DNA of 64,000 nucleotides from Actinomyces vulturis (GTDB lineage: Bacteria > Actinomycetota > Actinomycetes > Actinomycetales > Actinomycetaceae): positions 1 through 64,000 of the forward strand of contig NZ_LZRK01000004.1 in assembly GCF_001687305.1 (NCBI RefSeq), read 5' to 3'. Positions 57,526-64,000 of the stretch are shown here, piece by piece. The position numbers were made by a program, and so were the translations under genes. Position 1 is the stretch's first letter, and every line of letters begins with the position of its first letter. A model generated the notes under the pieces. It saw only the letters and a program-made list of their open reading frames with translations, did no database searches and was not told where the DNA came from.

Positions 57526-58974
57526 TTAGTGGTTTTTGGCAACCCATACGTCGGTAGGCAACTGTGCGGGGAGGAATTCGTTGTCAGTAGACGTAAAGAC
57601 TGGCTGTTTGACCCCGTTACGACGCTGAGACTCAAAGTCACGTAACGCTCCAATACCCCACGGAGCTAAAACAAGCAAAGCAACGAGGTTGGTCACAGTC
57701 ATGATCGCCATCATGATGTCCACAGTGCTCCACACCAATTCAAGAGTGGCCAATGCACCCAGTGCCGTGGAGACAACCGACAGAACGCGGGGCAGCCACT
57801 TGGCAGAGGGATGGGACGTAATGAAGTCCATGTTGACTTCGGAGTAGGTTGCTGCAGCAATCACGGAACTGAATGCCAATACAAAGACCACCAGAGCCAT
57901 TGGGACTGCGGTCCACTGGCCAAGTGTTGCTGCGACAGCTTCCTGAGTGAGACTTGCAGCTGATGCAGGGGTGAGTTGGCCGGGCGTGTAAACCTCAGGG
58001 CCAGCGGAGAGAATAATAAAGGCGGTCATAGAACATACAACGATAGTGTCTACGAAGACACCCAAAGACTGAATGTAGCCCTGCTGGACGGGGTGCGCAA
58101 CGGTTGCGGTCGCGGCAGCATTGGGGGCTGTACCCTGACCAGCTTCGTTGGAAAACAAACCGCGACGCGTACCGTTAATCAAAGCAGCGATGATAGAGCC
58201 GGTTACACCGCCGGCAAACTGCTGAGGACCAAATGCTGCAGTGACGATGGTCGCCACCACAGTAGGAATGTGATGGATGTTAATCATCACGACAGCTAAC
58301 CCCAATAGCAAGTAGATGACTGCCATCACAGGGGCCATAATTTCAGTGACGCGCGCAACTTGCTTAACACCACCAAGAATGACGGGGGCCGATAGCGCGA
58401 CAAGCAGCGTGGCGGTAATAGCGGGGGAGGCACCAACGGAGGAATCGGGGCCAATCACACCGGCAATAGCGTTGGACTGAACCATAATGATAGAAAACCC
58501 GCACGTAAAAATGGTCAGCCCCGCGAAGATTAAGCCAAGAGGACGGTTCTTCAACCCCAGTGACATGTAGAAAGCAGGACCACCACGGAAGGTGTTGTCA
58601 GAGCCGTGACGTTCTTTAAAAAGCTGAGCGAGGGTGGCTTCGAAAAATGCCGTGGCCATGCCCACCAGTGCCACAACCCACATCCAGAAGATCGCGCCGG
58701 GGCCACCGAGGATGAGAGCCGCTGCCACACCAAAGACGTTACCGATACCGACACGAGCAGCCAGCGAAATAGTGAAGGCCTGGAATGAGGAGATCCCTCC
58801 GTGTGCACCGGAGCGTGAGCCCCAAACGCTACGCACCATGGCCGGAAAATGGCGAATTTGCACGGCGCGCGTCCGAATGGTCAGGTAAAGGCCTGTGCCG
58901 ACGAGCATGCCCATGGTGATGTATAAGGTGACCCAGTCGCCGATGTTCTGGAGCGTTGCGGCGAGTGCATTCAT
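57526..58974 (-). CDS. Sodium:alanine/glycine symporter, AGCS family (copy 4)
   Basis: 482 residues, first in transcription order. Motifs FQAFTISLAARVGIGNVFGV, GGPAFYMSLGL and SNEAGQGTAPNAAATAT. The start has GAAAGG upstream. The promoter for the whole array is likely in the 127-bp gap shared with the divergent helicase gene. Amino acid specificity (alanine, glycine or both) cannot be read from the sequence. Confidence 0.93.
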   Translation of the reverse strand: MNALAATLQNIGDWVTLYITMGMLVGTGLYLTIRTRAVQIRHFPAMVRSVWGSRSGAHGGISSFQAFTISLAARVGIGNVFGVAAALILGGPGAIFWMWVVALVGMATAFFEATLAQLFKERHGSDNTFRGGPAFYMSLGLKNRPLGLIFAGLTIFTCGFSIIMVQSNAIAGVIGPDSSVGASPAITATLLVALSAPVILGGVKQVARVTEIMAPVMAVIYLLLGLAVVMINIHHIPTVVATIVTAAFGPQQFAGGVTGSIIAALINGTRRGLFSNEAGQGTAPNAAATATVAHPVQQGYIQSLGVFVDTIVVCSMTAFIILSAGPEVYTPGQLTPASAASLTQEAVAATLGQWTAVPMALVVFVLAFSSVIAAATYSEVNMDFITSHPSAKWLPRVLSVVSTALGALATLELVWSTVDIMMAIMTVTNLVALLVLAPWGIGALRDFESQRRNGVKQPVFTSTDNEFLPAQLPTDVWVAKNH

Positions 58975-59101
58975 TGGATGCGCCTTTCGGGGTGCAAATT
59001 CCTGCGGGATGTCAAACGACGTTATTCAACCATAATCACGTGTTGCTGTGTTAATCCAACATAACACTCGGAGGTTCCATTGATATGGGACGATAGGAGT
59101 T

Positions 59102-61804
59102 ATGCCTGCGCTCAACGACCTTCTTGACTCTCTCATCCCTGCATCGGATCCTGATTTCATCCCACCCGCAGAACACATTGTTGATGCCTTCGCCTCATGG
59201 GCTGAAAAGTCTGGGCGCCCACTCTACCCTCATCAAGAACAAGCCCTCCTCGCCATCGCCGCCGATGAGCACGTCATTGCCGCTACTCCCACAGGTAGCG
59301 GCAAATCGATGATTGCACTAGCGGCCCACGTGAACTCTTTAGCACGTGGCGGACGCAGTTATTACACCGCTCCACTCAAAGCTTTGGTCAGTGAGAAATT
59401 CTTCGATCTGGTCAATCTCTTTGGTTATGCCAATGTCGGCATGGTCACGGGTGATAGTTCCATTAATCCCGAGGCCCCCATCATCTGCTGCACCGCAGAA
59501 ATTCTTGCCAACCAGGCCTTGCGTGAAGGTGACAGACTGGATGTCGATAGCGTGGTGATGGACGAGTTCCATTACTTCGCCGACCCTCAGCGTGGCTGGG
59601 CCTGGCAGGTACCACTACTCGAACTCCCCCACGCCCAGATGGTTCTTCTGTCAGCTACCCTCGGTGACGTGACCTGGCTGGTCAAGGACCTTGATAACCG
59701 TACTACACGCTCCACTGCAGTCATAGATGACGCCGTTCGGCCGGTTCCGCTTGAATTTGAATACAGTCTCGAACCCATCGGTGAGTTACTCGAACGACTC
59801 GTCGACCAGGACAAAGCACCTGTCTACGTTGTCCATTTCTCTCAGAAAGAAGCGATCGAGCGCGCCACTGCATTGCTCAGTGCTCGTCTGGCGGATAAGA
59901 AGCGCAAAGAAGCTATCGCCGCGGCCTTGGGTGATTTCCGATTCGGCAAAGGCTTTGGTATTACACTATCCAAACTACTGCGCAGCGGTATCGGTATTCA
60001 CCATGCGGGCATGCTTCCGCGTTACCGCCGCCTCGTCGAACGCTTAGCCCAGGATGGCTTACTGAGCGTTATTTGCGGCACGGATACCCTCGGCGTCGGA
60101 ATCAATGTGCCGATTCGCAGTGTGGTCATGACCAGTCTGGTGAAATTCGATGGATCTAAGGAACGTCATCTTTCTGCCCGTGAGTTCCACCAGATTGCCG
60201 GACGTGCGGGACGTGCCGGTTTTGATACACACGGATACGTGACGGTTCAAGCACCTGAGCATGTCATCGAAAATGCCAAAGCGCTGGCGAAGGCAGGAGA
60301 CGATGAGAAGAAGCGCCGCAAGATTGTCCGAAAGAAGGCCCCTGAAGGCCGAGTGAACTGGACCGATAAGACCTTCGAGCGTCTGTGTGAGGCTCCCCCT
60401 GAGACACTTACGAGCCAGTTCTCGATTACCACCACGATGATCCTCAATCTTATGGAACGCCCTGGTGATCCTGTTTCCCACATGGCCTCTCTCATCTGTC
60501 GAGTCCATGAGACAGACGCAGCAAAGCATCAGTTAAGGATTCGTGCCATTGAACTCTACCGATCGTTGCGTACAGCCGGAGTCCTTGAGCATGTCTCCAG
60601 TGCTCAAGCCACTGCAGATGGCCAGCCACGATTGCGCTTGGCAGTGGACACCCCTGATGAGTTCGCGCTTAATGCTCCTCTCTCTCCTTTTGCTTTAGCC
60701 GCCATGGACCTGCTGAACGTGGATAGCCCTGATCATACGGTGGATGTCATCAGTATCGTTGAATCAACGTTGGATGATCCACGGCCGCTTCTTTATGCCC
60801 AGCAGCGTGAAGCTCGCGGTGAAGCCATCGCTGCAATGAAGGCTGAGGGGATGGACTACGAGGAACGGATGGAAGTACTCGAATCTGTGACCTGGCCAAT
60901 GCCTTTAAAAGACCTTCTCGACCCTGCCTTCGCCATGTACCGCCAATCCAACCCTTGGGTACGTGAGTGGGAACTAGCCCATAAGAGTGTGGTTCGTCAG
61001 ATGGTCGAGAACGCCATGACTTTTTCTGACTTAGTGAGCCGCTATGATGTGGGTCGAAGTGAAGGCGTGATACTTCGCTACCTCACTGACGCTTACCGTG
61101 CATTGCGGCAGGTGGTTCCCGATGCTCACCGCACCGAAGATGTGGATGCAGTTATTACCTGGTTGGGCACACTCGTGAGACAGGTAGATTCCTCACTCAT
61201 CGACGAGTGGGAGGCACTTGGTGCCATCGAAGCCGCACGGGCAGCTGGTCATCTCGAGGACGTAGGCTCCCAGCCATCTGTTTTTGCTCGGGGACGTAAT
61301 GATGATTCAGGAGATGATGGTGGCCAAGAACGTGCTTTTGGTGCTCGTGCTGATGGCACCGTGCCAGTGACTGCCAACCTTTATTCATTACGAAAAGAGA
61401 TCCGTAAGGAACTATTTAAACGTGCTGAAATGATGGCGCGTGATGACGTTGAAGGCCTTGCACGAGCTGATCATGGAACGGGCCTGAGTGAAGACCAATG
61501 GGATAACGCCCTAGAAGATTTCTACAACGACTACGACTGGATTGCTACCGACCAGTCCTCCAGAGCCACATCGATGTGTCCGATTAATGACAACCCTGAC
61601 GATACTGATCTTGCGCTCGCGGGAGTAAGCGAGAAGTTACGCGATGCTCTGGCTGCAGCTGGGCATACGGTTTGGCTTGCCGAACAGATTCTTGATGATT
61701 CTGAGTCCAACCACGACTGGCGTATTAATGCGCTGATCAATCTCAATGAGTGTGACAAGGCTGATCGTGTCATCGTCCATACGCTGAAAGTAGGAAGCCA
61801 ATGA
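59102..61804 (+). CDS. Ski2-like DEAD/DEAH-box helicase with DUF3516 domain
   Basis: A superfamily 2 RNA or DNA helicase. Walker A ATPTGSGKS at residues 61-69, motif II DEFH (in VMDEFHYFAD), motif III LLSATLGD, and motif VI QIAGRAGRAGFD. The second half matches the DUF3516 actinobacterial helicase family and is long and Asp-rich near the C terminus. Length 900. Likely an RNA helicase, but the substrate is not proven. The start is 4 bases after TAGGAGTT. Its stop overlaps the next gene by 4 bp. Confidence 0.92.
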   Translation: MPALNDLLDSLIPASDPDFIPPAEHIVDAFASWAEKSGRPLYPHQEQALLAIAADEHVIAATPTGSGKSMIALAAHVNSLARGGRSYYTAPLKALVSEKFFDLVNLFGYANVGMVTGDSSINPEAPIICCTAEILANQALREGDRLDVDSVVMDEFHYFADPQRGWAWQVPLLELPHAQMVLLSATLGDVTWLVKDLDNRTTRSTAVIDDAVRPVPLEFEYSLEPIGELLERLVDQDKAPVYVVHFSQKEAIERATALLSARLADKKRKEAIAAALGDFRFGKGFGITLSKLLRSGIGIHHAGMLPRYRRLVERLAQDGLLSVICGTDTLGVGINVPIRSVVMTSLVKFDGSKERHLSAREFHQIAGRAGRAGFDTHGYVTVQAPEHVIENAKALAKAGDDEKKRRKIVRKKAPEGRVNWTDKTFERLCEAPPETLTSQFSITTTMILNLMERPGDPVSHMASLICRVHETDAAKHQLRIRAIELYRSLRTAGVLEHVSSAQATADGQPRLRLAVDTPDEFALNAPLSPFALAAMDLLNVDSPDHTVDVISIVESTLDDPRPLLYAQQREARGEAIAAMKAEGMDYEERMEVLESVTWPMPLKDLLDPAFAMYRQSNPWVREWELAHKSVVRQMVENAMTFSDLVSRYDVGRSEGVILRYLTDAYRALRQVVPDAHRTEDVDAVITWLGTLVRQVDSSLIDEWEALGAIEAARAAGHLEDVGSQPSVFARGRNDDSGDDGGQERAFGARADGTVPVTANLYSLRKEIRKELFKRAEMMARDDVEGLARADHGTGLSEDQWDNALEDFYNDYDWIATDQSSRATSMCPINDNPDDTDLALAGVSEKLRDALAAAGHTVWLAEQILDDSESNHDWRINALINLNECDKADRVIVHTLKVGSQ

Positions 61805-62913
61805 GTGAAGACAAGGTTGTACTAATCGCCTTCGTCATATTCCAGCTGATGATTCTCGGCGGGATAATATCAATCCTCATTGAGCGTCGAACGATTTTCG
61901 CCGGCATCAGTTTCGGATTTATCCTTCTGGGAATTGGCAATTCGGCATTCCTGGCATCGGTGTATTATCAACAGGAGTTATTTAATTCGCCTTCCATGAT
62001 GGTCATCATCATTGTCTTGGCGATTATCGCAGTTGTTTTATTTGGCCTTTTCCCCATTGTCGCTTACTTTTTTGTACTCATTAATGGCATCAGAGTAATC
62101 CGGCGTGAAGGGTTATCGCTCAGCCATGCTCTTGCCGCCGGAGCATGCGTCGGATTACTTGTGCTGTGGCTGATCTCATCAATCATGTCAGCATTTTTCA
62201 GTCACGCTCCTGCCTGGAATTACCTTTCAGGCTATGTAAATATCGTCTTGTCTTACTTCGCTGTTATTGCAGGCGCTTACCTCATTACTCACCTCATCAA
62301 CACTATTCATATCCGCCAGCCACATGCTGATTACGTCGTCGTCCTGGGTGCTGGATTAATTAACGACGCCGTTACTCCCCTTCTCGCCTCACGAATTAGA
62401 AAAGGGGTGGAAATTGCCGAAAAAAGTGGCGGAGCCACGATTGTGATGAGTGGCGGTCAAGGCCCTGATGAGGGAATACCTGAGGGCAAAGCGATGGCGA
62501 ATTACGCCATGAAGAAGCTAAATGTTCCTCGTTCATCGCTCATTATTGAAGACCGAAGTGAAACCACCGAGCAAAATCTGCTTTACTCCAAGGAACTAAT
62601 CACTAAAGACTGGGCAACATATGAGGGGGCAGTCAGCCGCACCCCGCACGTCGCCTTAGTGACGAGTTCGTACCATATTTTGCGTGCTCTGATGCTTGCT
62701 CGTCAGCAACACATCAAGTGCGTAGGCTACGGTTCTCCCACCAAGATGTACTTCGCAGTAAACGCGTTTATCCGCGAATACATTGCATATTTAGTGATGA
62801 CCAAAAAAGTTCATATCGCTGTGCTGAGCATAATCACGTTCCTCGCGGTGGTATTTATTACTTTAGCGACGTATTCAGGTCGAGCCATTCCTGATACAAG
62901 GCTTTTTGTTTAA
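61801..62913 (+). CDS. YdcF/SanA-type (DUF218) membrane protein
   Basis: Five transmembrane helices fill the first half; the DUF218 domain follows (DYVVVLGAGLINDAVTPLLA, IVMSGGQG, EDRSETTEQNLLYSKELI), the fold of SanA/ElyC/YdcF, which act in envelope integrity and vancomycin tolerance in E. coli. A last helix is near the C terminus. Its ATG overlaps the helicase stop as ATGA, so the two genes are coupled, although their functions seem unrelated. Confidence 0.85.
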   Translation: MSEDKVVLIAFVIFQLMILGGIISILIERRTIFAGISFGFILLGIGNSAFLASVYYQQELFNSPSMMVIIIVLAIIAVVLFGLFPIVAYFFVLINGIRVIRREGLSLSHALAAGACVGLLVLWLISSIMSAFFSHAPAWNYLSGYVNIVLSYFAVIAGAYLITHLINTIHIRQPHADYVVVLGAGLINDAVTPLLASRIRKGVEIAEKSGGATIVMSGGQGPDEGIPEGKAMANYAMKKLNVPRSSLIIEDRSETTEQNLLYSKELITKDWATYEGAVSRTPHVALVTSSYHILRALMLARQQHIKCVGYGSPTKMYFAVNAFIREYIAYLVMTKKVHIAVLSIITFLAVVFITLATYSGRAIPDTRLFV

Positions 62914-62925
62914 CAAGTATGAGAA

Positions 62926-62960
62926 TGGCGGCCTAGCAGAATCACTCCACTAGACCGCCA
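62926..62960. terminator. Terminator between convergent ydcF-like and HdeD-like genes
   Basis: TGGCGGCCTAG (62926-62936) and CTAGACCGCCA (62950-62960) form an 11-bp stem with one mismatch and a 13-base loop. AAAAA follows on the plus side, giving a T tract only for the opposite orientation of the arm. It serves as a weak bidirectional terminator. Confidence 0.55.
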
Positions 62961-62975
62961 AAAACCACAGTTCTA

Positions 62976-63524
62976 CTACAGGTAGTAGCGTTCGTGGTGT
63001 TTTTCCCCCATGAAGAAGTCCACCACACGTCCAATACCCAGAACGAAGAAAGCCAAGGCCACCATATAACTGATAACGGTGCCGGTGATGAAGGGGAAGC
63101 ACATCGCGATGGCGCCGAAGATGGTGGTGATGATACCGGTGACCATCATAGCTGTTGCCATGTTGGCGCCGACTTTATGCAAGTTCCAGCCAACCATCAT
63201 GCGCCCAACACCCATAAAGATGAGCCAGAAGGCAACAAAAAATGGGACGAGAGTTGCTTGTTCAGCAAAAGAGCCACTGAGCAGGATCAAACCGCAAATA
63301 ATCGTGATCACAGCCCAAGCAATACCTCCCGGATGAAGTCCACGGCGCTTGGCTTGGATACGACGGATAAGGTCAAACACACCGCCAACAAGGATTGCTG
63401 CAGAGATATAAATGCCGAGAACGACCATGTTCCACATCGGTACGATGGCAATAAAAATGGCAAGAAGGATAAATAGAAAGCCGCTAGCCAAGGTCAGGGC
63501 GTGACGGGATTTTTTTGAACTCAT
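62976..63524 (-). CDS. HdeD-family (DUF308) membrane protein
   Basis: A 182-residue protein with six transmembrane helices arranged as three DUF308 pairs, as in E. coli HdeD, linked there to acid resistance at high density. Basic residues at the N terminus (MSSKKSRHA) and EKHHERYYL at the C terminus are cytoplasmic. The start has a GGAGAA site upstream. It is monocistronic. Confidence 0.82.
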   Translation of the reverse strand: MSSKKSRHALTLASGFLFILLAIFIAIVPMWNMVVLGIYISAAILVGGVFDLIRRIQAKRRGLHPGGIAWAVITIICGLILLSGSFAEQATLVPFFVAFWLIFMGVGRMMVGWNLHKVGANMATAMMVTGIITTIFGAIAMCFPFITGTVISYMVALAFFVLGIGRVVDFFMGEKHHERYYL

Positions 63525-63716
63525 GGGGTTCTCCTAGATGATTCGAGGCGAAGCAACGGCACGCGAATGTCACATCACTAGTGCTCACATTCGTCTGTGA
63601 TCGCACCATAGGGCGAGCACGTCGTCATGTGAACACCGCATCCTGCGCCACTACGCACGTCACCATCACTATAGGCCCACATCTCTTTAAGCGACAGTGC
63701 ATGACACAATGAACCT

Positions 63717-64000
63717 ATGAGCATGTCCACTCTCGATGAATACCTCAACACCCTAACCGACGACAGCCACCGTCAACGGGTAGTGACAGTTCTTCACTGG
63801 GTAAAGGAATCATTCCCCACACTCGAGTTACGCATTGCTTGGAATCAGCCAATGTTTACCGACCACGGGACGTTCATCATCGGCTTCTCCTGTGCAAAGA
63901 AGCACATGGCATGTGCTCCTGAGCGAGCAGGAATGATGAAATTCAACAAACGTTTTGACGAAATGGGGTTGGACTACGGCAAGATGTTTATTCGTATGCC
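63717..64000 (+). CDS. YdhG/DUF1801 family protein, cut by window end
   Basis: The first 94 codons are in the window and open to the end. The DUF1801/YdhG fold (LELRIAWNQPMFTDHGTFI; FSCAKKHMACAPERAGM) is a small iron-chaperone-like domain of uncertain role. No ribosome-binding site is seen; the ATG at 63717 is the first in frame, with a second two codons on. The C terminus lies beyond the window. Confidence 0.85.
   Translation, partial: MSMSTLDEYLNTLTDDSHRQRVVTVLHWVKESFPTLELRIAWNQPMFTDHGTFIIGFSCAKKHMACAPERAGMMKFNKRFDEMGLDYGKMFIRM

Overview
This 64 kb window looks like the chromosome of a low-to-medium GC actinobacterium, most likely a member of the Actinomycetaceae (Actinomyces, Arcanobacterium or Trueperella relatives). 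The evidence is the WhiA/YvcK/RapZ cluster, the recA neighbourhood with ClgR and DUF3046, a fused Cmk-Der protein, a fused LysX, XerD-ParA-ScpA-ScpB-RluB synteny, GTG starts, and probable leaderless or SD-poor starts. The genus is inferred from gene content only. Almost all of it is core chromosome. I saw no prophage, insertion sequence, CRISPR array or plasmid feature.

1-19 kb: one long minus-strand block. In transcription order it is miaB, uvrC, rapZ, yvcK, whiA, gap, pgk, tpiA, secG, xerD, parA, scpA, scpB, rluB, tyrA, cmk-der and tRNA-Pro. It covers tRNA modification, excision repair, envelope and division regulation, lower glycolysis, chromosome resolution and condensation, ribosome maturation and tyrosine synthesis.

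19-24 kb: a plus-strand glycine cleavage set, gcvP-gcvT-gcvH, with unusually structured gaps between its genes. It converges on fhs (formate-tetrahydrofolate ligase), so one-carbon supply is concentrated here.

24-42 kb: a second minus-strand block (gltX, tRNA-Gln, two tRNA-Glu, rnj, lysX, a PfkB sugar kinase, ftsK, pgsA, cinA, clgR, DUF3046, recA, recX, fhs). A LexA-type SOS box lies upstream of recA. A PatB/MalY-type aminotransferase and a TrpR-like regulator follow on the plus strand.

43-51.6 kb: accessory and envelope functions. There is a polar amino acid ABC importer with an 18-bp palindrome upstream, a fumarylacetoacetate-hydrolase-family enzyme, an unrecognised two-gene envelope module (proline-rich membrane protein plus a doubly anchored lipoprotein), and a decaying pair made of a lipoprotein whose start codon appears lost and a multiply frameshifted secreted protein.

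51.6-59 kb: four sodium:alanine/glycine symporter (AGCS) paralogues on one strand with an MscS channel among them. This is the most striking gene-family expansion in the window. It could feed glycine or alanine into the glycine cleavage and folate genes, but that is inference.

59-64 kb: a Ski2-like DUF3516 helicase overlapping a YdcF-type membrane protein, an HdeD-like membrane protein, and the start of a YdhG/DUF1801 gene cut off by the window edge.
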